From Acidobacteriota bacterium (lineage in GTDB: Bacteria > Acidobacteriota > Terriglobia > UBA7540): a stretch of DNA of 6,473 nucleotides. The stretch covers positions 1 through 6,473 of the forward strand of contig JAKASC010000139.1 of assembly GCA_021828245.1 (NCBI GenBank), written 5' to 3'. Shown one piece after another: positions 1 to 5,790 of this stretch. The position numbers were made by a program, and so were the translations under genes. Below the pieces are notes generated by a model. It ran no database searches and was not told the origin of the DNA. It saw only the letters and a list, made by a program, of their open reading frames with translations. Each line of letters starts with the position of its first letter. Position 1 is the stretch's first letter.

Positions 1-1328
1 AGCTGTCGCGGACTCATTTGGGCGTTGCAGAAAATCTTTTCGCCCTGGAAGCGCTCCAGTTGCCGTTCTCTTGCCTTGATGACCCGCTCGCGGATTTCGG
101 CCGAGCCTTCCCCGCCGCTGCCTTGCCGCAATTCCGAATACCTCACCGCCGGCATGTCAATATGAATATCAATGCGGTCGAGCAACGGCCCGGAAATGCG
201 AGAGACATACCGTTGAATCATGGGCGGCGTGCAGGTGCACTCCCGCGAAGGGTCGTTCAAGAAGCCGCAGGGGCAAGGATTCATGGCCGCGGCCAACATG
301 AAACGCGAAGGAAACGTGATGGACATGGCGGCGCGGGAAATCGTGACCATGCCATCCTCCAGGGGTTGTCGCAAGACCTCAAGGACGTTGCGGGCAAACT
401 CCGGAAGCTCATCCAAAAACAGAATCCCGTTGTGCGCCAAACTGACCTCGCCCGGCCGTGGCACGGCGCCGCCGCCAATCAGCCCGGCGTCGGAGACGGT
501 GTGGTGCGGAGCGCGGAACGGCCGAGTTCCCACTAGACCAGCACCGGGTTCAAGCAGCCCGGCCACGCTGTGAATCTTGGTGGTTTGAATTGCTTCTTCA
601 AACGTGAGGGGTGGCAGAATGGTGGGGATGCGCTTGGCGAGCATCGTCTTGCCGGCGCCGGGCGGGCCAATCATCAGGATGTTGTGGCCGCCCGCGGTCG
701 CCACCTCGATGGCTCGCTTGGCGTGGAGCTGTCCTTTGACGTCGCGGAAATCCACATTGTATTGGCTGGCGCGGTCCAGCATCTCCGAGGCGTTCACCTG
801 AACGGGAGCAAAGCCGCGCGTCTCGTTGACAAAATCGAGAACCTCCGGCAGCGTCCGCAGGCCGTAAACCTCCACCCCCTGCACTACAGCCGCTTCGGGA
901 GCGTTCTCCGCCGGCACCACCAGGCGACGAATCCCTTTATGCCGCGCCATCCCCGCAATCGAGAGCGCCCCCTTGATGGGTCGCAAGCCGCCGTCCAGCG
1001 AAAGCTCGCCCAAAAATAGATGCTGCTTGAGTTCGTTTTTTAGAACCACCCCGGTTGTCCCCAGGATGCCGAGCGCAATGGGCAGGTCAAAACCGGAACC
1101 TTCCTTCTTAACGTCCGCGGGGGCCAGATTGACGGTGATGTTCTGAAAAGGAAAGTCGAGGCCGCAATTTTTAATAGCGGACCTAATGCGCTCGCGACTC
1201 TCGCGCACTGCAGCGTCCGGCAGACCGACTGTGGTAAAAATGCCGTTGCCCGCTGAGACGTCCACTTCCACCTCAACCAGGTAAGCATCAATTCCGTACG
1301 TCGCGGCGCTGAAGGTTTTGAAAAGCAT
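1..1328 (-). CDS. comM: ComM/YifB-family Mg-chelatase-like AAA+ ATPase (3' end off the window)
   Basis: Translating the minus strand from the ATG at 1326-1328 gives one open frame with no stop to base 1, 442 full codons. The family is usually about 500-510 residues, so roughly 60-70 C-terminal residues lie outside. The start MLFKTFSAATYGIDAYLVEV is typical of the N-terminal ChlI (Lon/S5-like) domain. Walker A GPPGAGKT is at residues 221-228 and Walker B LFLDE at 303-307. A cysteine cluster typical of the family follows: NPCPCG with C352 and C354, then CTC with C364 and C366. Next comes ISGPLLDRIDIHIDMP near residue 375. In naturally competent Gram-negatives ComM is a hexameric helicase promoting branch migration of incoming DNA; in other bacteria the role of YifB is less clear. 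It lies 183 bases downstream of mutM, behind its own promoter. No strong Shine-Dalgarno precedes the start. Family assignment is very secure; a competence role is inferred. Confidence 0.96.
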   Translation of the reverse strand, partial: MLFKTFSAATYGIDAYLVEVEVDVSAGNGIFTTVGLPDAAVRESRERIRSAIKNCGLDFPFQNITVNLAPADVKKEGSGFDLPIALGILGTTGVVLKNELKQHLFLGELSLDGGLRPIKGALSIAGMARHKGIRRLVVPAENAPEAAVVQGVEVYGLRTLPEVLDFVNETRGFAPVQVNASEMLDRASQYNVDFRDVKGQLHAKRAIEVATAGGHNILMIGPPGAGKTMLAKRIPTILPPLTFEEAIQTTKIHSVAGLLEPGAGLVGTRPFRAPHHTVSDAGLIGGGAVPRPGEVSLAHNGILFLDELPEFARNVLEVLRQPLEDGMVTISRAAMSITFPSRFMLAAAMNPCPCGFLNDPSRECTCTPPMIQRYVSRISGPLLDRIDIHIDMPAVRYSELRQGSGGEGSAEIRERVIKARERQLERFQGEKIFCNAQMSPRQ

Positions 1329-1405
1329 CAGACAGCGTTCCAACCAACCCGTAGCGCGAGGGCTCGCTAAAATTCCCTATCGTCACCCAGCTCGCGCGCG
1401 GGCGA

Positions 1406-1414
1406 ATTATAACA
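1406..1414 (-). promoter_or_regulatory. Extended -10 promoter for comM
   Basis: Read on the minus strand, 1414 to 1406 spells TGTTATAAT, a perfect TATAAT with the upstream TG of an extended -10 element (TGnTATAAT). No good TTGACA-like -35 box lies 16-19 bases upstream (the 17-base position reads CAACAC), which is acceptable because extended -10 promoters depend less on the -35. Transcription would start near 1399, leaving an untranslated leader of about 70 bases before the comM ATG at 1328. This suggests comM can be transcribed independently of mutM. It is a sequence match only. Confidence 0.6.
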
Positions 1415-1456
1415 GATATGCCGGAGGAGTGTTGGGCGTCGGCTTACAACGCGACA

Positions 1457-1476
1457 GGCCGGCAGGCCCGCCAGCC
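1457..1476 (-). other. GC-rich hairpin between mutM and comM
   Basis: On the minus-strand transcript this reads GGCTGGC, a 6-base loop GGGCCT, then GCCGGCC, a 7-bp stem with one G-U pair, beginning 36 bases after the mutM stop. No U-run follows, so it is not a canonical intrinsic terminator. It could slow or protect the 3' end of the mutM message, or be chance in GC-rich DNA. The remainder of the 1329-1511 gap holds only the comM promoter and leader. Confidence 0.25.
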
Positions 1477-1511
1477 GAATCTCCCTCTGAGCCCGTGTCC
1501 CGCCCGCGCAT

Positions 1512-2381
1512 TTAGGCGGCGCGGCGAGGCTGGGTCGGTTGAGCGTGGTGGCGAGGACGCGGCTGGCAGCGCGGGCAGTAATGGCTGCTTCGTCCGGCTA
1601 CCGTCAGACGGCGAATCGCTCGGTGACAGCGGCGGCAGGGCTTCCCCTCGCGCCCGTAAACCTCGAGCCGTCGCTGATAACTCCCAGGCTGGCCTTCGAT
1701 ATCAAGGTAGTCGCGGAAACTTGTGCCTTGGAGTTCCACGGCATGCCGCAGCACCTTTTGGATTGCCTGATGGAGCCGCAAAAGGCTTTGGCGCGAGAGC
1801 CGGCCCGGCCGTGCGAGCGGATGAATTCGCGCCGCGTACAATGCCTCATCCGCATAAATATTGCCCACGCCGGCCAGCCATCGTTGATTGAGGAGCCAGC
1901 TTTTGATGGCTCCGCGGCGGCCTTGGGCGGCGCGCCAAAATGCTTCCGGCGCAATCTGTTCCGCATCCGGTCCCAGCTTGGCGAGCACCGCGTCCAGTTC
2001 GGCGCGCGTGCAGAGGCGGAGTCGGCCGAAGCGCCGGGCGTCTCGGAAGCGAATTTCCTTGTCGGCGCCATCAAGCCCCAGCCGAACGTGGGTGTGGGCT
2101 TCAAGCGGCTCCGCACGATCGCGGACGGTGACCTGACCCGTCATGCCGAGCCTCAACATCAAAAAGAGGGGGTCGCCGTCGCGGCGCTCAAGCCCCAGCG
2201 CCAAGACCTTTCCCTTCCGCTCAATCGAGCAAATGCGCCGACCACAGATTTGTTCTTCAAAAACCGCCGGCGGAGTCAACAGAACCCCCGGGTGAAGCAC
2301 TTCAACGCGCGTGATGGAGCGCCCCAGCGCGCGCTCGCGCAAGCCGCGCGCCACCGTTTCAACTTCAGGAAGTTCAGGCAT
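1512..2381 (-). CDS. mutM: Formamidopyrimidine-DNA glycosylase (MutM/Fpg)
   Basis: A 289-residue base-excision repair enzyme. The family removes 8-oxoguanine and formamidopyrimidines from DNA and nicks the strand by beta,delta-elimination. The N-terminus MPELPEVETV carries the catalytic Pro2 (after Met removal) and Glu3. Conserved Lys58 lies in ERKGKVLAL. The void-filling residues are Met80 in LGMTGQ and Arg116/Phe118 in DARRFG. The helix-two-turns-helix signature GVGNIYADEAL is at 171-181, and a C-terminal zinc finger uses C249, C252, C269 and C272. The PELPEVE N-terminus fixes the start. Length is slightly above the usual 270-275 because about 17 Arg/His/Pro/Gln-rich residues follow the finger. 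It is the third gene of the leftward run, 53 bases after the Rieske gene, with no obvious Shine-Dalgarno. Nei (endonuclease VIII) is an alternative relative, but PELPEVE and the full set of Fpg residues favour MutM. Confidence 0.97.
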   Translation of the reverse strand: MPELPEVETVARGLRERALGRSITRVEVLHPGVLLTPPAVFEEQICGRRICSIERKGKVLALGLERRDGDPLFLMLRLGMTGQVTVRDRAEPLEAHTHVRLGLDGADKEIRFRDARRFGRLRLCTRAELDAVLAKLGPDAEQIAPEAFWRAAQGRRGAIKSWLLNQRWLAGVGNIYADEALYAARIHPLARPGRLSRQSLLRLHQAIQKVLRHAVELQGTSFRDYLDIEGQPGSYQRRLEVYGREGKPCRRCHRAIRRLTVAGRSSHYCPRCQPRPRHHAQPTQPRRAA

Positions 2382-2434
2382 GTTGGCGAGGGAAGGGACA
2401 GCTCGTTCGAGGAATTTCCGGCAGGGCCTCGGGA

Positions 2435-2740
2435 TTACACGGCCACCTTAATCTCATCGCCCTCCACTTGCACGGGGTAGGTGACGAGTTTCAACGTTTT
2501 GTCATCCAGATTCTCTCCCGTGCGGACGTCATATTCCCACATATGCCAGGGGCAGGTGATGACGTAGCCTTGCAGCGTCCCTTCACCGAGCGGTCCGCCC
2601 TGGTGGAGGCAGGTGTTATCGGTAGCGTAAATCTTGCCGTCCACGTTATAGAGGGCAATCTCCTTCCCGTTTACCTCAACCGTCTTGGCGGTTCCAACGG
2701 TTAATTCGCTAAGCTTCGCCACCGTTACAAATTCAGCCAC
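2435..2740 (-). CDS. Small Rieske [2Fe-2S] ferredoxin
   Basis: A 101-residue protein consisting of one Rieske domain. The cluster ligands are clear: C44-L-H46 followed by QGGPLGEG, then C63-P-W-H66. It has no signal peptide or membrane segment, so it is a soluble cytoplasmic electron carrier. The family includes the ferredoxin components of aromatic-ring dioxygenases (BphF type) and nitrite reductase small subunits (NirD). The sequence does not choose between these, and no oxygenase or NirB gene is visible. The start is GTG at 2738-2740, strongly supported by the GGAGGAG ribosome binding site 5 bases upstream. It follows nuoB by 84 bases with no terminator visible, so it is probably co-transcribed with it. 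The physiological partner is unknown; placement next to nuoB hints at redox metabolism but is not proof. Confidence 0.93.
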   Translation of the reverse strand: MAEFVTVAKLSELTVGTAKTVEVNGKEIALYNVDGKIYATDNTCLHQGGPLGEGTLQGYVITCPWHMWEYDVRTGENLDDKTLKLVTYPVQVEGDEIKVAV

Positions 2741-2745
2741 CTTTG

Positions 2746-2752
2746 CTCCTCC
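2746..2752 (-). promoter_or_regulatory. Strong ribosome binding site fixing the GTG start of the Rieske gene
   Basis: On the minus strand this reads GGAGGAG, close to a full anti-16S match, ending 5 bases before the GTG at 2740-2738. No in-frame ATG lies upstream within the gap, so this site decides the start and suggests high translation of the small ferredoxin. Confidence 0.8.
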
Positions 2753-2824
2753 ACGCCCACTTGGCCCGTGCCGTCCGACACGTCGCGGCCGCTTCCGTTC
2801 CTTCCGGCTGTCAAAAGTTAAAGG

Positions 2825-3409
2825 CTACCCAATCCGAACCAGTTCCGGTGTTCCCGTCTTGCCGATTCGAACCGATCGTTTGAACTCTTCGAGCATGGAT
2901 TCATCCAGGCGGACGTCCGTCGGCCGCTTAAAGCGAGGGTCCACGCTCATCCGGTCAATCTTCTCTTGGAGCTTGAGCAAGCCGTAAAACAGATTTTCCG
3001 GGCGGGGCGGGCAGCCCACCACATAGACGTCAACCGGAACGATCTTGTCCACGCCCTGCAAAACCGCGTAAGTATTGAACGGTCCCCCGACGCTCGAGCA
3101 GGCGCCCATGGAAATGCACCACTTCGGCTCGGGCATCTGCTCCCAAATGCGCTTCAGCACTGGAGCCATTTTCAGCGTCACGGTGCCGGCAACAATCATC
3201 AAGTCCGCCTGCCGAGGGCTTGGGCGGAACACTTCCGCTCCAAATCGCGCCATGTCAAAGCGCGAAGTGGTCGAGGCAATCATCTCAATGGCGCAGCACG
3301 CCAGGCCAAACGTCAGCGGCCAGAGCGCCGATTTCCGCGCCCAGTTGAACACGTGATCCACCGTCGAGATGACAAAGTTCTTGTCGTGACGACTTTCGCT
3401 CAAATCCAT
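2825..3409 (-). CDS. nuoB: NADH-quinone oxidoreductase subunit B (complex I, N2 cluster)
   Basis: A 194-residue NuoB/PSST homologue. This subunit carries the [4Fe-4S] cluster N2, the last electron carrier before quinone in complex I, on the cytoplasmic side at the peripheral-arm/membrane junction. The core NWARKSALWPLTFGLACCAI is at residues 22-41, with tandem C38-C39. The other N2 ligands are C104 (MGACSSVGG) and C133 (VVGCPPRPE). The invariant RPSPRQADLMIVAGTVT segment lies near residues 62-78. About 45 residues after the core (from about 150) form a charged C-terminal tail. The start ATG at 3407-3409 is preceded by GAGG. It is the first gene of the leftward run and diverges from the dehydrogenase-subunit gene. 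Oddly, nuoA, nuoC and nuoD, its usual neighbours, are absent on both sides. NuoB-like subunits of [NiFe]-hydrogenases are an alternative, but the close match to the NuoB core argues against that. Confidence 0.96.
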   Translation of the reverse strand: MDLSESRHDKNFVISTVDHVFNWARKSALWPLTFGLACCAIEMIASTTSRFDMARFGAEVFRPSPRQADLMIVAGTVTLKMAPVLKRIWEQMPEPKWCISMGACSSVGGPFNTYAVLQGVDKIVPVDVYVVGCPPRPENLFYGLLKLQEKIDRMSVDPRFKRPTDVRLDESMLEEFKRSVRIGKTGTPELVRIG

Positions 3410-3444
3410 GACGGATCCTCAACCGGAATCGGAATGCCTTTCCT

Positions 3445-3450
3445 ATTATA
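3445..3450 (-). promoter_or_regulatory. Candidate -10 box for nuoB
   Basis: The minus strand reads TATAAT, a perfect -10 hexamer, about 35 bases upstream of the nuoB ATG at 3409. I found no convincing -35 at 16-19 bases (the 17-base position reads GAGCCG), so an activator or weak basal activity is possible. Transcription would start near 3438, giving a leader of about 30 bases. Confidence 0.45.
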
Positions 3451-3545
3451 TCGCGGCCACGTGCGCTCGGCTCGATGAATTTCCAGCCCACCGCGACCCC
3501 GCGCGGGCGCACAGTCGCCGACGACGCGGGCGCAGATTTGTTTGC

Positions 3546-3574
3546 TTGATTTCCTGCGTGGGAATGATTAGTAT
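3546..3574 (+). promoter_or_regulatory. Candidate sigma70-type promoter for the rightward cluster
   Basis: TTGATT at 3546-3551 and TAGTAT at 3569-3574 are separated by exactly 17 bases, each matching 4 of 6 consensus positions. Transcription would begin near 3581, about 30 bases before the ATG at 3611. The two divergent candidate promoters lie within a 201-base region that is otherwise very GC-rich and carries a CACGTG palindrome at 3458-3463 and CCCGCGCGGG near 3500. A shared regulator is possible but no operator is recognised. Confidence 0.4.
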
Positions 3575-3610
3575 GACGCTTTCCAGGGTGGTGCCCACAA
3601 ACCAACGGCG

Positions 3611-4237
3611 ATGAAGACTCAACCCGACCAACGGCCTCAGCCGACCCGTCGCGCCGCGCTCAAAACCATGGCCGTCGGCGCCGGAGCTGCGGTGGGCCTG
3701 CCGGTGATTCAGTCCCACGTTGCGCCTCTGAACGCTGAGGCCCCACCGAATCCCGTCGGCGCCAGCCATCCGATTCACGGCCCGAACTGGAAACCCAAAT
3801 TCTTCGACGACCATCAGAACCAGATGGTGGAGACGCTGACCGAGTTGATTATCCCGACAACCGATTCCCCCGGCGCCAAGGCCGCTCAGGTGAACCGCTT
3901 CATTGATCTTTGGATGAATGATGAAGACGCCGACAAGCAGCGAGAGTTTTTGGAAGGCTTGAGTTGGTTGGACGGTCGGAGCCTTCAACTCCACCGCAAG
4001 CCCTTTACCGATCTCACCACCGACGAGCAGACGAACATTCTGCGTCCGCTCGCCGACCCGGACGGCCAAAATCCCGAAGACGCTATCGGCATTCGCTTTT
4101 TCCAAAACCTAAAAGACATGACCATTTTCGGTTACTACACCTCCGAAATCGGCCTGGAGCAGGACTTGCATTACGTGGGGGACGAATATCACAACGAGTT
4201 CCCCGGCGCTTGTACACACTCCGAACATCAAAGCTGA
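3611..4237 (+). CDS. Tat-exported gluconate 2-dehydrogenase subunit 3 family protein
   Basis: A 208-residue protein with a twin-arginine signal: TRRAALKTM at residues 12-20 (Arg13-Arg14), then the hydrophobic AVGAGAAVGLPVI, with likely cleavage around 42-45. The mature part has hallmarks of the Gluconate_2-dh3 family: ELIIPTTDSPGAKAA at about 78-92, VNRFID, LTTDEQ near 135-140, and FFQNLKDMTIFGYYTSEIG at about 163-181. Such proteins are small, non-catalytic subunits of periplasmic GMC-type FAD sugar dehydrogenases (gluconate 2-, lactose 3- and glucoside 3-dehydrogenases). They are thought to help the folded, cofactor-loaded flavoprotein ride through the Tat system. The next gene is a cytochrome c, as expected for such enzymes, but no GMC flavoprotein gene is in the window. 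A single cysteine (C201, in FPGACTH) sits near the C-terminus. Shine-Dalgarno is weak. The substrate cannot be told. Confidence 0.88.
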   Translation: MKTQPDQRPQPTRRAALKTMAVGAGAAVGLPVIQSHVAPLNAEAPPNPVGASHPIHGPNWKPKFFDDHQNQMVETLTELIIPTTDSPGAKAAQVNRFIDLWMNDEDADKQREFLEGLSWLDGRSLQLHRKPFTDLTTDEQTNILRPLADPDGQNPEDAIGIRFFQNLKDMTIFGYYTSEIGLEQDLHYVGDEYHNEFPGACTHSEHQS

Positions 4238-4239
4238 GG
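4236..4239 (+). promoter_or_regulatory. Ribosome binding site overlapping the upstream stop codon
   Basis: GAGG at 4236-4239 overlaps the TGA stop (4235-4237) of the subunit-3 gene and sits 5 bases before the cytochrome ATG at 4245. The arrangement indicates translational coupling of the two genes. Confidence 0.6.
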
Positions 4240-4244
4240 TTTCC

Positions 4245-4604
4245 ATGAACTCAAAAGGTCTCAAGGTGATTTTTGCATTCCTCGCGTTGGCGGCGTTGGC
4301 CGCGCTTTCTTTTGGAGCGGGTGCCAAGCCCAACGGCGAGGCCATCTTCCATGAAAAATGCGCCATGTGCCACGGCATGGACGGCAAAGGCTATGCGGCC
4401 ATTCACACGCCCAACTTCACCGATCCCAAATGGCAGGCTGCTCACCCCGAAAAGGAGCGCCTGGAGGCTCTCGAAAACGGCGTCAAAGGGACGGCCATGC
4501 TGTCCTTCAAAGGCAAACTTAGCCCGGCGGAGATGCACGCAGTTCTCGATTACATCCGCTCCCTCGGCGCCAAGCCCGCTAAAAGCTCAGCCAAGAAAAA
4601 GTAG
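4245..4604 (+). CDS. Monohaem class I cytochrome c, periplasmic
   Basis: A 119-residue protein with an N-terminal Sec signal (Lys-containing start, hydrophobic VIFAFLALAALAALSFGAGA, likely cut near residue 27). It has a single haem site, C39-A-M-C42-H43-G, followed by MDGKGY. The probable axial methionine is Met85 in GTAMLSFKGKLS, matching the usual 'GT-M-F-G-LS' pattern. The last helix MHAVLDYIRSLG is typical of small cytochrome c domains, and a Lys/Ser/Ala-rich tail ends the protein. It would carry single electrons in the periplasm. Its start lies 7 bases after the subunit-3 stop, with the ribosome binding site overlapping that stop, so the two are almost certainly one transcript. By analogy with GMC sugar dehydrogenases that use a cytochrome subunit, it probably accepts electrons from a flavoprotein and passes them to a terminal oxidase. 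That partner is inferred, not seen. Confidence 0.93.
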   Translation: MNSKGLKVIFAFLALAALAALSFGAGAKPNGEAIFHEKCAMCHGMDGKGYAAIHTPNFTDPKWQAAHPEKERLEALENGVKGTAMLSFKGKLSPAEMHAVLDYIRSLGAKPAKSSAKKK

Positions 4605-4628
4605 TCGGCGTGCCGCGCGTCATCGGTG

Positions 4629-4680
4629 ATTGAGCGAGGACGAGACGGGCGGCATGGCATTCACAACTGTCTCGCTCATC
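4629..4680 (+). repeat. Imperfect inverted repeat between cytochrome c and Gfo/Idh genes
   Basis: TGAGCGAG at 4631-4638 and CTCGCTCA at 4671-4678 are perfect 8-bp inverted arms. They extend by two more pairs (GA at 4628-4629 with TC at 4679-4680) across a bulged T at 4630. The loop is 32 bases. No T-run follows, so this is not a standard terminator. The structure sits just upstream of the Gfo/Idh ribosome binding site and could modulate read-through or translation, or be chance. Confidence 0.35.
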
Positions 4681-4690
4681 TGTCATCGTC

Positions 4691-4696
4691 GAGAGG
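4691..4696 (+). promoter_or_regulatory. Ribosome binding site supporting the 4705 start
   Basis: GAGAGG ends 8 bases before the ATG at 4705-4707. It favours this start over an in-frame TTG at 4630, which would add 25 residues that do not resemble the family and would displace the Rossmann beta-strand from the N-terminus. Confidence 0.6.
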
Positions 4697-4704
4697 AAAA
4701 GTTC

Positions 4705-5790
4705 ATGGATCAGGTTCGAGTAGGAATTATCGGCTCAGCGTTCTCCTCCAATCTTCACGCCGAGGCCCTGCAGGAGGTGCCCGAAGCGCGCGTCGTCGCC
4801 GTCTGCTCGTCCCACCGCGCTCACGCGGAGGCCTTCGCGACCCGATGGAAGATTCCTCGCGTCTTCACCGATGTCCGCGAGCTGCTCGATTCAAAGGAAG
4901 TGGATGCCGTGGTCGTTGGTGTTCCGAACGACTTGCATCGCGCCGTAGTAGTGGCGGCGGCGGAAGCCGGCAAGCACGTGATTATTGAAAAGCCGCTGGC
5001 TCACACGCTGGCCGATGCCGATGTCATGGTGGACGCCGCCCGCAAGCATCACATTCAGTTGTTGTATGCCGAGACCATCGTCTTTTCGCCCAAGTACGTT
5101 CGCGCCAAAACCTTGGTCGAGGAAGGCGCCATTGGCAAGCTCTACATGGTGAAGCAAGGGGAAAAGCATTCCGGCCCGCACTCCGACTGGTTCTACGATG
5201 TTCGCCGTTCGGGTGGTGGCGCGCTGATGGACATGGGATGTCACGGCATCGAGTGGGCGCGTTGGATGTACGGCAAGCCCCAACCGAAAAGCGTCTATGC
5301 CCACTGCCAGCGCGTCCTGCACACGCAACGGACTCAAGGCGAGGATAATTCCGTGGTCATCCTCGAATGGGAGGGAGGCGGCATTGCCGTCATTGAAGAC
5401 AGTTGGGCCAAGCACGGCGGCATGGACGATCGCATTGAGCTTTACGGCACGGGCGGCGTCGTCCTGTGCGATCTGCTCCACGGCAGCTCCATGGAAACCT
5501 ACAGCACCGAGGGTTACGGCTATGCCGTCGAGAAGGCGGGTGAAACCAAAGGTTGGACCTTCGCCGTCTTCGAGGAAGCTCACCTTTACGGCTTCCCGCA
5601 CGAAATGCGCCACTTCATCCGCTGCATTCTCAATAAGGAAAAACCCATCGAAACCGGCGACGACGGCCGCGCTACGCTCGAAATCATTTACGCCGCTTAC
5701 GAATCGGCCGCTAGCGGGCGCAAGATCACTTGGCCGTACAAACCCGCCCACCCTGACCAAATTCCTATCGCACCTTGGCTCAACCGCTAA
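4705..5790 (+). CDS. Gfo/Idh/MocA-family NAD(P)-dependent oxidoreductase
   Basis: From the ATG at 4705 the protein has 361 residues. It begins MDQVRVGIIGSAFSSNLHAE, whose GIIGSA (7-12) is the Rossmann dinucleotide-binding turn of Gfo/Idh/MocA enzymes. The family's EKP motif with catalytic Lys96 is at 95-97. The C-terminal alpha/beta domain carries GGGALMDMGCHGIEW at about 170-184, giving the expected Asp176 and His180. Later segments GGMDDRIELYGTGG and GFPHEMRHFIRC are intact. There is no signal peptide, so it acts in the cytoplasm, unlike many Tat-exported relatives. These enzymes oxidise or reduce a sugar or polyol hydroxyl using NAD(P); the substrate cannot be read from sequence. It follows the cytochrome gene by about 100 bases in the same direction, so it may handle a product of the periplasmic oxidation, for example a keto-sugar. 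That link is inference. Confidence 0.93.
   Translation: MDQVRVGIIGSAFSSNLHAEALQEVPEARVVAVCSSHRAHAEAFATRWKIPRVFTDVRELLDSKEVDAVVVGVPNDLHRAVVVAAAEAGKHVIIEKPLAHTLADADVMVDAARKHHIQLLYAETIVFSPKYVRAKTLVEEGAIGKLYMVKQGEKHSGPHSDWFYDVRRSGGGALMDMGCHGIEWARWMYGKPQPKSVYAHCQRVLHTQRTQGEDNSVVILEWEGGGIAVIEDSWAKHGGMDDRIELYGTGGVVLCDLLHGSSMETYSTEGYGYAVEKAGETKGWTFAVFEEAHLYGFPHEMRHFIRCILNKEKPIETGDDGRATLEIIYAAYESAASGRKITWPYKPAHPDQIPIAPWLNR

Noticed and set aside
18..1019. Several plus-strand open frames across the left end
   Set aside because: All are antisense to the uninterrupted comM frame with Walker A, Walker B and the cysteine cluster.
1539..2480. A 313-codon open frame on the plus strand opposite mutM
   Set aside because: It is a GC-driven shadow of mutM, which has every catalytic and zinc residue. 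The plus-strand translation shows no recognisable domain.
3446..4105. A 219-codon minus-strand frame opposite the Tat-signal gene
   Set aside because: The plus-strand product has a clear Tat signal and family motifs; the antisense translation is unrecognisable.
4630..4704. Longer N-terminus of the Gfo/Idh protein from a TTG at 4630
   Set aside because: The extra 25 residues do not fit the family, no ribosome binding site is apparent for the TTG, and the ATG at 4705 has GAGAGG upstream and begins right at the Rossmann strand.
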